Positions 6,403-12,565 of a stretch of DNA of 12,565 bases are shown here, piece by piece (within the stretch, counting starts at the first letter, position 1; each line of letters begins with the position of its first letter). A model generated the notes under the pieces. It was given only the letters and a program-made list of their open reading frames with translations, did not search any database and had not been told where the DNA came from. The position numbers were made by a program, and so were the translations under genes. The DNA comes from an uncultured Rhodospirillaceae bacterium (GTDB taxonomy: Bacteria > Pseudomonadota > Alphaproteobacteria > RF32 > CAG-239), in the NCBI GenBank assembly GCA_900313185.1, contig OMQI01000049.1, positions 1 through 12,565 on the forward strand, written 5' to 3'.

Positions 6403-7666
6403 CTTCTATCTCCACTGTTTTAAATTTGAATAATTTGATGTCCTCTTTATTTGCATTTGAGGGAACACCGGCTCTGGTGTATAAAAATTTGAGCCAATCA
6501 TGAGGATTTTGCGGTCGTTCATCTGCTACCATCAAAGCCTTCTTATTGATATAGTTAATATATATGCCGTCATCGGTTTCCAAATCATTAATTAATGATT
6601 CTTCATCCCAAATCAGCGGTTCAAAATCGGTGAGCAAGTATATTTTATAAGACTTGATAGGTTGCGATATTTTATGAGCAGCTTTGCGTGCCAATTCCAC
6701 CAAAGCAACAATAATGCCTTTGTTTTTTCCGATTTTGGCACGGGCAAAAAGTTCCTTTTTATTTTCACCGAAAAATCGAATATAAACGAAACCTCGGTCA
6801 TAAAGGCGATAAGTTTGGACGGTTTTGGCCGGCCAAATAGTTTCTTTTTCTTTGCCGAGAGATAAATTTTGTTTGAAATATTTTAACAACAAAGATTTGT
6901 ATTGATTGACATATCTTTGCAAATTATGTTGTTGCTTTTTCAACAAGGGTTCTTCTTTGGATACGGATAGAGAAAATAGCGTTTCATAATCTTTATCGGC
7001 GGCTTTGGCAATCTGGGTATCAATGGCGTCAAATACGTGCATTTTGTATGCATATTTTTGAGCTAACCACATTATTTCATCGGCCAAAAAATTGTTTTTA
7101 ATGGTATTGATATTGTTCAAGTTAACCAGTGCAATCACCAAAATATTTTTTTGTTGCAGATATTTTTCTATAGTTTTTTCCGATGATATATCTTTTTCGT
7201 TTAGCTTTACGATTTCTATATCATTCAACCCGATTGTTTTTTGCAAAATTTTTTTATGATTAGTTACACCGTCAGTATTTTCCGTGAGCAAAACAGCTTT
7301 GCTGACGGTGTTATATTTACTTATTTCGGCGTATAGTCTTTCCACTACCGGAAAACTGTTATCGGTCAATATTTGAGGAACAGCCACCATTTTTACATTT
7401 TGTTCTTTATAATTATCAGAATGATCCAAATAGGTGGAAACATTTTTCTTTTTAATTGCCGGACTGCTGTAAAACACGGCAGTTATCACTGGTTCTATTA
7501 TTTCTTTGTTTTCGCTGACACGTCCGTATTCCACGGCTCTTTCGTAGTTGGAATAAATATTGTTATTCAAACGGCGGATATTAATGAAACAAAGTAAAAT
7601 AATCGCAATAAGCACACTTATGCGAACAATCCATTTCTTTAATTTTTGTTTTGTTCGGGTAAGCAT
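6392..7666 (-). CDS. Membrane-anchored AMMECR1-domain protein with degenerate MEMO-like N-terminal domain
   Basis: A 424-residue protein with a basic N-terminus, one membrane segment (about residues 13-31) and no cleavage site, so it is probably anchored with the bulk outside the cytoplasm. Residues about 285-420 resemble the AMMECR1 domain: GIIVALVELARKAA (317-330), a strand ending in LTDFEPL (345-351), DGIYINY, then a segment with HDWLKFLYTRAGVP (389-402) and a closing LFKFKTVEI. The preceding domain begins with AVFYSSPA (63-70), like the start of MEMO proteins (AGxFYP), and continues VKMVAVPQILTD, where MEMO has a PHAGY-type metal histidine; here that His is Gln. It may thus be a MEMO/AMMECR1 fusion with a lost metal site. 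It overlaps the M49 gene by 11 bp and follows the HD gene by 14 bp. AMMECR1 similarity is moderately sure; MEMO is inference. Confidence 0.72.
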   Translation of the reverse strand: MLTRTKQKLKKWIVRISVLIAIILLCFINIRRLNNNIYSNYERAVEYGRVSENKEIIEPVITAVFYSSPAIKKKNVSTYLDHSDNYKEQNVKMVAVPQILTDNSFPVVERLYAEISKYNTVSKAVLLTENTDGVTNHKKILQKTIGLNDIEIVKLNEKDISSEKTIEKYLQQKNILVIALVNLNNINTIKNNFLADEIMWLAQKYAYKMHVFDAIDTQIAKAADKDYETLFSLSVSKEEPLLKKQQHNLQRYVNQYKSLLLKYFKQNLSLGKEKETIWPAKTVQTYRLYDRGFVYIRFFGENKKELFARAKIGKNKGIIVALVELARKAAHKISQPIKSYKIYLLTDFEPLIWDEESLINDLETDDGIYINYINKKALMVADERPQNPHDWLKFLYTRAGVPSNANKEDIKLFKFKTVEIEDEN

Positions 7667-7680
7667 ATATTTGCCTTTCG

Positions 7681-8307
7681 CTAAAATTTATCCGGCCAAC
7701 GCCGCATATTTTCCTCGGATACAGCGATAGTTCCTTTTTCCAATTCTTCAACAAATTCTTCATCTAAAATAGCAACCACGGCCTTCTTTTCGGTGTTAAT
7801 TTGGCGATAGCGCTCTCCATCCTCGCAATCAAGCCAGTAGCGAACATCTCCGTCCTTATGAAAATTGGCCTGCAAGTTGGCATCAACTTTATCCAATGCC
7901 GTTACCAGTTTAGCTTCCGGCGTTTGTTTATCTTCATATTCTTGCCACAAGTCAAAAATACGATTGCCGATTTCAGGTGGCAAAATATCACGATATTTTT
8001 GCATTGCGGCGAGTTCTTGTTCTTTTTTGAGTTGTTTCATTTCCGGATGTGCATATTGCACCGATTTAGGGCAGTCACCGGTTTCGGCCTCGGCAATATC
8101 GTGAACCAGAGCCAACTCCAAAAGGCGGGTATAGTTATATTGATGTTTTAAATACGGATATACCAACATAATCCAAAAGGCCAATTTGAAAATATGCGAA
8201 GAGTCGGTTTCCGGTGTGCCGTCAGAAAGCAAGGTGGCTCGTTTGACCAAGCACACCTTGTCTAAGATTTTCATAAATTCAAAAATTTGCGCTACTTTAT
8301 TTTGCAT
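7681..8307 (-). CDS. HD-domain phosphohydrolase, YfbR/HDDC2-like (possible 5'-deoxynucleotidase)
   Basis: A 208-residue protein with the HD metal-binding signature in order: His38 (TDSSHIFKLA), His69-Asp70 (LALVHDIAEAETGD) and Asp139 (TALDKVDANLQ). The HDIAEAxxGD form is typical of the YfbR/HDDC2 group, which removes phosphate from deoxynucleoside 5'-monophosphates. That role would fit with folA and thyA in the same operon, but substrate cannot be read from sequence. Cytoplasmic, no signal peptide. The ATG overlaps the serS stop by 11 bp, indicating coupled translation. The next gene starts 14 bp after its stop. Length is in the usual 180-220 range. Confidence 0.86.
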   Translation of the reverse strand: MQNKVAQIFEFMKILDKVCLVKRATLLSDGTPETDSSHIFKLAFWIMLVYPYLKHQYNYTRLLELALVHDIAEAETGDCPKSVQYAHPEMKQLKKEQELAAMQKYRDILPPEIGNRIFDLWQEYEDKQTPEAKLVTALDKVDANLQANFHKDGDVRYWLDCEDGERYRQINTEKKAVVAILDEEFVEELEKGTIAVSEENMRRWPDKF

Positions 8308-9577
8308 TTTTACCTATGAATTTTTTACCGCCCAAATATGGTTGCAATTTTGCCGGAATTCTTACCGTACCGTCAGCTTGTTGATGATTTTCGATAAACG
8401 GAACCAAAGCACGAGGGGTGGCAATACCGGTATTGTTTAAAGTATGGCAGAATTTTACCTTACCGTCGTTGGCGCGATAACGTAAATTGGTACGGCGGGC
8501 TTGCCAATCGGTAATATTGGAACAAGAGTGGGTTTCACGGTAACAATTTTGCGACGGTACCCAAGCTTCCAAATCGTATTGACGATATTTAGGAGCTCCC
8601 ATATCACCGGTACAAACTTCCAAAACCTGATAAGGCAATTCCAAATCCTGCAAAACTTCTTCTGAAATTTGCAGCAATGTTTTATGCCATTTTTCGCTCT
8701 CTTCAATATCGTTTTTGCAAATGACAAATTGTTCGGTTTTAAAGAATTGATGCACTCTGACCAAACCACGGGTATCCTTACCGGCAGCTCCTGCTTCACG
8801 GCGGAAACACGGAGAAAAACCGGCATACAATACCGGTAAATCGGCTTCGGTCATCAATTCATCGGCACGAAGTGAATTCAAAATCAATTCGGCAGTACCG
8901 GATAAATATAAATCATCGGCCGGCATATAATAAATTTCATCCTTGGCAAACGGTAAATATCCCTGATTGTAAAGAGGTCTTTCTTTAGAAATTGCAGGAA
9001 CCGTGATTAAAGTGAAACCGTGAGCTCTTAATTTATCCATAACGAGCATATGAATTGCCAATTCCAATTGAGCCAAATCATTTTTGATGGCATAGGTGCG
9101 AGAACCAGATACTTTGGCAATACGTTCCATCTCGCTCCAATCGTTAAATTCCATAAGTTCAACATGGTCTTTAGGTTGAAAGTCAAAGTGCGGAATTTCA
9201 CCGACTTTACGACGTACAACATTGGCGCTGTCATCCGGTCCGTCAGGGCTGTCGCTGCTCGGATAGTTAGGCATTCTGAGCATCATATCGTTAAATTCGT
9301 TTTCCAATTTAGCCAAGTTTTCCTGTTGAACCTTAAATTCTTCTCCTACAGCTTTACTTTTGGCGATGATTGCCGGACGTTCTTCCGGTGAAGATGATTT
9401 TATGGAGTTACTGAGTTTATTTTTTTCTTCTGCCAAAGCCTGTGATGAAGTTTTTAATTTGTTCATTTCGTAATAAGTATTTAACAACTCATCAACTTTT
9501 TCAGCCGGAAAACCTTTTCTGGCCAAACTTTGTTTTACCCAATCCGTGTTATCGGCGATAAATTTAATATCTAACAT
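8297..9577 (-). CDS. serS: Seryl-tRNA synthetase
   Basis: Complete 426-residue class II synthetase that charges tRNA-Ser (and tRNA-Sec where present) with serine. The N-terminal coiled-coil arm that grips the tRNA long variable arm spans about residues 30-100 and is rich in Lys/Glu/Gln. The catalytic core shows motif 2 (CFRREAG, 257-263, with the following GLVRVHQFFKTEQ) and motif 3 (NNTGIATPRALVPFIE, 381-396, with Arg389), plus the TAELIL serine-site segment near 228-233. MLDIKFI is the standard N-terminus. A promoter lies 39 to 66 bp upstream, so this is the head gene of the nine-gene - strand operon. No defects seen. Confidence 0.98.
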   Translation of the reverse strand: MLDIKFIADNTDWVKQSLARKGFPAEKVDELLNTYYEMNKLKTSSQALAEEKNKLSNSIKSSSPEERPAIIAKSKAVGEEFKVQQENLAKLENEFNDMMLRMPNYPSSDSPDGPDDSANVVRRKVGEIPHFDFQPKDHVELMEFNDWSEMERIAKVSGSRTYAIKNDLAQLELAIHMLVMDKLRAHGFTLITVPAISKERPLYNQGYLPFAKDEIYYMPADDLYLSGTAELILNSLRADELMTEADLPVLYAGFSPCFRREAGAAGKDTRGLVRVHQFFKTEQFVICKNDIEESEKWHKTLLQISEEVLQDLELPYQVLEVCTGDMGAPKYRQYDLEAWVPSQNCYRETHSCSNITDWQARRTNLRYRANDGKVKFCHTLNNTGIATPRALVPFIENHQQADGTVRIPAKLQPYLGGKKFIGKNAK

Positions 9578-9615
9578 AAGTTTTTACCCCATAAAATAAA
9601 TTAAACCTGCCGAAG

Positions 9616-9643
9616 ATTATACGGCGATTCTGCAATAATACAA
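9616..9643 (-). promoter_or_regulatory. Promoter of the serS operon
   Basis: On the - strand, TTGTAT (9638-9643) and a perfect TATAAT (9616-9621) are separated by 16 bases, giving a leader of roughly 30 nt before the serS ATG at 9577. No T-box, riboswitch or leader-peptide structure is visible between it and serS. Confidence 0.65.
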
Positions 9644-9663
9644 TATAAATTTTATGTTTTTAA

Positions 9664-9690
9664 TTGATTTTAAAATCATATCGGTATAGT
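9664..9690 (+). promoter_or_regulatory. Candidate promoter of trpS
   Basis: TTGATT (9664-9669) and TATAGT (9685-9690) are separated by 15 bases, shorter than ideal, with trpS starting 33 bases further on. It is the best pair I can find in the 145-bp gap shared with the divergent serS promoter. The -35 region overlaps a GATTTTAAAATC palindrome (9666-9677). Confidence 0.4.
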
Positions 9691-9722
9691 TTAGGCTCGA
9701 ATATAGCAAAAGAGAGGGAATT

Positions 9723-10724
9723 ATGTTTGCAAATAAGTGTATTTTAACCGGTGTAAAACCGACGGGAAAACCGCATATCGGAAATTATTTCGGCGCCATT
9801 AAACCGGCAATAGCAATGGGACATCAGGCACAGAGATTTAATCTGTTTATTGCCGATTATCATGCAATTAATTTTATGAAAGATCCCGAACTTTTGCAAA
9901 AAGAAATCAAAGAAATTGCCTGCACGTATTTGGCAGCCGGATTAAAACCGGAAACCGATTATTTTTACAGACAATCAGATATTCCGGAAATCAATGAAAT
10001 AACCACCATTTTGTATGCATTTACGCCGAAGGGATTTATGAACAAATCGCATGCTTATAAGGCTTGCGTAGAACGTAATTTGGCTGAGAATAAACCGGCC
10101 GATGACGGCGTTAATATGGGTCTTTATACCTATCCGACGTTGATGGCGGCCGATATCTTAGCGATGGATACCGATATTGTTCCGGTTGGTAAAGACCAGA
10201 TTCAACACGTGGAAATTGCTCGTGATATTGCCGGTGCGGTTAATGCGTATTATGATAAAGAATTGCTGAAATTACCGGAATATGTAACTGCCGACAATGT
10301 GGCGGTTTTACCGGGGACTGACGGACGCAAAATGAGCAAATCGTATAACAACGTTATTCCTATATTTGAAGATGAAAAGGTTATTAAAAAGGCCGTTTAT
10401 TCTGCAGTTACGGATTCCAAACCGATAGAAGAGCCTAAAAATCCGGATGATGTGATTGTTTACCAAATATATAAATGCTTTGCTCCGGCTGAGAAAGTGG
10501 CGGAAATGGCGCAGGGGTTACGTGAAGGAAAATTAGGTTACGGTCATACTAAAGCAATGCTTTTAGATGCTATATTGAATGAAACTCGTGAAGTTAAAGA
10601 GGTTTACGATTACTATATGGCGCATTATGACGAGGCTTGCGGATTTCTTGAAGACGGAGCGGCCAAAGCTCGTCCGTATGCCCAAAAGACTTTGCAACGC
10701 TTAAAAGAAACCTTGTTCGGCTAG
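9723..10724 (+). CDS. trpS: Tryptophanyl-tRNA synthetase
   Basis: Complete 333-residue class I synthetase that activates tryptophan and loads tRNA-Trp. It has the HIGH-type signature as PHIGN (17-21) right after GVKPTGK, and a perfect KMSKS loop at 203-207 preceded by PGTDGR. The tryptophan-site helix GLYTYPTLMAADIL (133-146) and VPVGKDQIQHVE (153-164) are typical of bacterial TrpRS. The length matches the usual 330-340. The start is fixed by AGAGGGA a few bases upstream. It is transcribed alone, away from serS; no gene follows it on the same strand. No hairpin with a U-tract follows; the cloverleaf repeat 36 bp downstream is the nearest structure. Confidence 0.98.
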   Translation: MFANKCILTGVKPTGKPHIGNYFGAIKPAIAMGHQAQRFNLFIADYHAINFMKDPELLQKEIKEIACTYLAAGLKPETDYFYRQSDIPEINEITTILYAFTPKGFMNKSHAYKACVERNLAENKPADDGVNMGLYTYPTLMAADILAMDTDIVPVGKDQIQHVEIARDIAGAVNAYYDKELLKLPEYVTADNVAVLPGTDGRKMSKSYNNVIPIFEDEKVIKKAVYSAVTDSKPIEEPKNPDDVIVYQIYKCFAPAEKVAEMAQGLREGKLGYGHTKAMLLDAILNETREVKEVYDYYMAHYDEACGFLEDGAAKARPYAQKTLQRLKETLFG

Positions 10725-10759
10725 GGCTAAACTTCGATATTGACAGTACTTTTCTTAAA

Positions 10760-10830
10760 GTCATCCCGCACTTGATGCGGGATCTTTGCTGCTAAATTTG
10801 CAAAGATACCGGCTCAATGGCCGGTATGAC
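10760..10830. repeat. Cloverleaf-shaped palindromic repeat after trpS
   Basis: 71 bases fold completely into four perfect stems. The outer stem is GTCAT (10760-10764) with ATGAC (10826-10830). Arm 1 is CCCGCA/TGCGGG (10765-10781, 5-base loop). Arm 2 is ATCTTTGC/GCAAAGAT (10782-10807, 10-base loop). Arm 3 is ACCGGC/GCCGGT (10808-10825, 6-base loop). The pattern GTCATCCCGC...GCGGGATC is like dispersed intergenic repeats seen in many alphaproteobacteria; that it is dispersed in this genome cannot be seen from one copy. It could act as an mRNA-end stabiliser or be a small non-autonomous element. Confidence 0.85.
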
Positions 10831-10901
10831 AGTATAATAATAGGTTGGTATTGTAGTGGTAGTGTGACAGTATAAAAATGATGTTACAGTATGAAAATAA
10901 A
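10826..10901. repeat. 19-bp phased degenerate repeat, core TGACAGTATAA
   Basis: Units begin at 10826 (ATGACAGTATAATAATAGG), 10864 (GTGACAGTATAAAAATGAT) and 10883 (GTTACAGTATGAAAATAAA); the slot at 10845 holds a non-matching 19-mer, so starts stay on a 19-base phase. A further TGACAGTA sits at 10741-10748, left of the cloverleaf. The first unit shares its ATGAC with the right end of the cloverleaf. Confidence 0.6.
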
Positions 10902-10952
10902 GAGTAAAAAAAGAAAAGCTCCTCAGTTACCCTAAGGTACTGAAGAGCTTTT
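10900..10952 (-). terminator. Rho-independent terminator of the secreted-protein gene
   Basis: AAAAGCTC (10914-10921) pairs with GAGCTTTT (10945-10952). After one mismatch, TCAGT pairs with ACTGA and, past a bulged T, ACC with GGT, around a short CTAA-type loop. On the - strand the hairpin is followed by a run CTTTTTTT (about 10905-10912). It lies 10 bp past the stop of the gene at 10963. Confidence 0.85.
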
Positions 10953-10962
10953 CCTTGATATG

Positions 10963-11610
10963 TTAGTACATCCACATGCCGGTAGCGGCTGTAGTTGTGC
11001 TATTTGATGAGGTGTTGGTCTTGGTAGAACCATTCACAACACCGGCACGCATCTGAGAGTAGCGCTGTGCAGCCTTCTTAGCGTCGGCCTTCTTCTGAGT
11101 CTGATAAGAGGCAGAAGAAGTGTTAGCACTACGAGTGTAGTTTGGAGTTGCTACGGTTGGTTGTTCATACTTGGCACTAGATGTACCGATATGGAACGAA
11201 CCAATCTTAATTCCAGTTGAACTACGCTTGTATCCACCGTAATTTGAACTACTTGTGGAAACGCCCCAATGACCGTTACCGATTGAGAAGGAGCTGCCTG
11301 TAGCTCCATAGTATGGCACGCCTCCGTACACGCCGTAGGCACCATATCCGTAGACGTCGTAAGACGGGTCTACCCGATACCGGCGAGCTTCGGCAGCTTG
11401 GCGCTCGTATTGCCTTTCGGCAATACACTGTTCAATTGTCATACCATTGCGATAATTCGCACTTGGCAGGTCACGCGCAGCAATGCGCATACCATTTTCG
11501 AGGAACAAATAAGCTGTTCCATCGATATAGTCCTGCGAAGCGATCCTCTGAGCGTTACCGGCAAGAGCTACTACTATGAGCATTACTACTGTAAGCATCA
11601 TCTTCTTCAT
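10963..11610 (-). CDS. Secreted Gly/Ser/Tyr-rich protein, unknown function, probably Bacteroidota-derived
   Basis: 215 residues with a clear signal peptide: Met-Lys-Lys, a hydrophobic stretch, and a likely cut in GNA-Q at residues 20/21. A mature protein starting with Gln after Ala is typical of Bacteroidota exports. After a conserved-looking segment (residues 21-80) the protein becomes low-complexity: a Tyr/Gly tract (84-102), Gly/Ser stretches with SFSIGNGHWGVS (107-118), then Lys/Ala/Gln and a Ser/Thr/Asn tail ending TGMWMY. No Shine-Dalgarno is seen before the ATG, whereas neighbours have clear ones, and two sampled lines of the gene are near 58% GC against about 40% in trpS. It stands alone with its own terminator. 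Function not recognised; it may be an envelope or surface protein. Assembly chimerism is an alternative to transfer. Confidence 0.8.
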   Translation of the reverse strand: MKKMMLTVVMLIVVALAGNAQRIASQDYIDGTAYLFLENGMRIAARDLPSANYRNGMTIEQCIAERQYERQAAEARRYRVDPSYDVYGYGAYGVYGGVPYYGATGSSFSIGNGHWGVSTSSSNYGGYKRSSTGIKIGSFHIGTSSAKYEQPTVATPNYTRSANTSSASYQTQKKADAKKAAQRYSQMRAGVVNGSTKTNTSSNSTTTAATGMWMY

Positions 11611-11800
11611 ATCTTTGATACCTGATACATCACCATTAATTTAATTAACGCCGAATAAACACTAATCCTTTAAGAACTTATTTTTCCACAACTCCGACAC
11701 GCTGACTGCTACTATTGTTCACAGGCTCTCCAAATGCTCTTTTTAGGAGATTAAGTCATTATTGCTTCTAAGATAAGGAAAAGGGGTTTATTTCATTGTT

Positions 11801-11834
11801 AAAAAAATCTCCGGATATCTCTCAGGATTTTTTT
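11801..11834. terminator. Terminator-like A/T-flanked hairpin
   Basis: AAAAAAATC (11801-11809) pairs with GATTTTTTT (11826-11834) around a 16-base loop containing CCGGATATC. The stem is nine base pairs but seven are A-T, so it is weak. It would offer a U-tract on either strand and may end transcription leaving ddl (-). Confidence 0.4.
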
Positions 11835-11837
11835 ATG

Positions 11838-11938
11838 TTACACATTAAAAACCTAGGGACTTTCAAGATAAAAATCTCTAATGCTTTCAATGTGTAAAAT
11901 AATAATTTTTACATATTTAAAACATAATCCCTAGGTTT
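11838..11938. repeat. Two interleaved perfect inverted repeats
   Basis: Repeat A is TTACACATT (11838-11846) with AATGTGTAA (11889-11897). Repeat B is AAACCTAGGGA (11849-11859) with TCCCTAGGTTT (11928-11938), each arm containing the palindrome CCTAGG. The order A-B-A'-B' means the two stems cannot nest and as RNA would form a pseudoknot-like fold. As DNA the arms could be paired binding or recombination sites. They lie between ddl and the foreign-looking gene. Confidence 0.7.
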
Positions 11939-12016
11939 AATCAATTGTAGGATAACCTATTTTAACGAATTTTGCAAGTAAAAAATAGCCGTATTTGACA
12001 AAAAATGATTAAATTC

Positions 12017-12565
12017 CTATTTTCTTATACGGCAAGAAGCGTTTTTCACCAATTTTTCGCATAAATCAGCATAAGAAATTCCGATATATCGTGCTTGTTC
12101 CGGTACGAGCGATAATTTGGTCATTCCGGGGTTGGTATTAATCTCCAAAAAAACGACTCCGTCTTGCGGGTTATAGCGAAAATCACAACGTGAAAGAGTA
12201 TTGCAGTTGAGGACTTTATGCATAATTTCGGCATAGCGTTTGCAAACATCTGCCACTTTTTCGTCGATAGGGGCCGGTAAGATGTGTTCCGTCATACCGG
12301 AAGTATATTTAGCTTCGTAGTCATAAAATTCATTTTTGGCTTTAAGTTCGGTAACGCAATAGGCTTTTCCCTCCAAACACATTACTGTAAATTCACGACC
12401 GGCGATGTACTCTTCAATTAAAATTTCGGCATTCGGAGTCGGATAATTGACTTTTTGCGCATCGAGTTCATTTTTTACGATAAAGACACCTACACTGGAG
12501 CCGTCGGCTACCGGTTTAACTACATAAGGAAATTTCAACGGACTACCGTTTTTCTGATATTCGGC
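12017..12565 (-). CDS. ddl: D-alanine-D-alanine ligase, C-terminal part (cut by window edge)
   Basis: The frame runs open to the right edge, so 182 residues of the protein are visible and the true start is outside. The Met reading at 12538 is only an internal TTG codon in the stretch SPLKFPYVVKP and should not be taken as a start. Ddl joins two D-alanines with ATP to make the dipeptide of peptidoglycan precursors, in the cytoplasm. ATP-grasp features are visible: VVKPVADGSSVGV (the nucleotide and glycine-loop region), EILIEEYIAGREFTV, the YDYEAKYTSG loop, then DFRYNP...VVFLEINTNPGMT with the Mg-binding Glu/Asn, and the closing SLVPEQARYIGISY. In many proteobacteria ftsQ follows ddl; here no gene follows on the strand. 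Residues look intact. Confidence 0.95.
   Translation of the reverse strand, partial: AEYQKNGSPLKFPYVVKPVADGSSVGVFIVKNELDAQKVNYPTPNAEILIEEYIAGREFTVMCLEGKAYCVTELKAKNEFYDYEAKYTSGMTEHILPAPIDEKVADVCKRYAEIMHKVLNCNTLSRCDFRYNPQDGVVFLEINTNPGMTKLSLVPEQARYIGISYADLCEKLVKNASCRIRK

Larger units (their letters stand above)
11611..12016. other. 406-bp non-coding stretch with inverted repeats
   Basis: No convincing gene is present. The part nearest the secreted-protein gene (11611-11800) should contain its promoter, but I cannot pick one by sigma-70 or Bacteroidota-type (TAnnTTTG) consensus. The right half (11801-11938) holds three inverted repeats listed separately. The last 75 bases, next to the ddl stop, are AT-rich with no terminator-like hairpin, so where ddl transcription ends is unclear. 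Confidence 0.7.

Noticed and set aside
9578..9722. T-box or other amino-acid-responsive leader for serS or trpS
   Set aside because: The leaders are only about 25-35 nt and show no specifier hairpin, T-box sequence or terminator.
10760..10830. A tRNA gene suggested by the cloverleaf shape
   Set aside because: Arm lengths, loop sizes and the short 5-bp outer stem do not fit a tRNA. There is no T-loop GTTCRA box and no CCA-end context.
11313..11625. + strand frames opposite the secreted-protein gene
   Set aside because: They are shadows of the repetitive higher-GC coding sequence; no start signals or domain features.
11835..11897. A 20-codon frame starting ATGTTACACATT on the + strand
   Set aside because: It has no ribosome site, its end coincides with an inverted-repeat arm, and its composition is that of AT-rich noncoding DNA.
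10725..12016. A CRISPR array or phage defence locus in the repeat-rich region
   Set aside because: The repeats are not of CRISPR size with unique spacers, and no cas, nuclease, toxin-antitoxin or transposase gene is present.
12017..12538. D-Ala ligase starting at 12538
   Set aside because: The codon there is TTG inside a conserved ATP-grasp stretch, and the frame continues open to the window edge, so this is a truncated gene, not a start.

Overview
The window reads as a chromosomal piece of a low-GC alphaproteobacterium, possibly a gut-type lineage. This is inferred from protein style (GroEL, SerRS, TrpRS, ThyA), from Shine-Dalgarno sites before almost every gene, and from a GTCAT...ATGAC palindromic repeat of a kind seen in alphaproteobacterial genomes. 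No database search was possible.

Layout: (1) 1-1790, + strand: the end of groES and complete groEL, closed by a strong bidirectional terminator (1804-1845). (2) 1857-9577, - strand: nine tightly packed genes that look like one long operon starting at a promoter in front of serS. In transcription order they are serS, an HD-domain phosphohydrolase, a membrane-anchored MEMO/AMMECR1-like protein, an M49 (dipeptidyl peptidase III-like) metallopeptidase, a small membrane protein, a 54-residue lipoprotein, a 2-Cys-type peroxiredoxin, folA and thyA. Candidate internal promoters lie before the peroxiredoxin and folA. (3) 9723-10724, + strand: trpS, divergent from serS. (4) 10725-12016: a repeat-rich, mostly non-coding region holding a cloverleaf-shaped palindromic repeat, a 19-bp phased repeat, one secreted-protein gene on the - strand with its own terminator, and a set of interleaved inverted repeats. 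The secreted protein has a signal peptide ending in Ala-Gln, higher GC and no Shine-Dalgarno, and looks imported from a Bacteroidota. (5) 12017 to the right edge, - strand: the C-terminal part of D-alanine-D-alanine ligase.

Functional links: folA and thyA form a coupled folate/dTMP pair, and the HD phosphohydrolase of the YfbR/HDDC2 type could act on deoxynucleotides in the same pathway. The MEMO/AMMECR1-like, M49, membrane and lipoprotein genes are packed with overlaps or gaps of 15 bp or less and may be an undescribed envelope-associated module; this is inference from gene order. The most unusual items are the membrane-anchored MEMO/AMMECR1-like fusion, the pentapeptide M49 enzyme beside it, the peroxiredoxin with a CxC-x5-CxC N-terminus and a substituted active-site proline, and the foreign-looking island with its interleaved inverted repeats.
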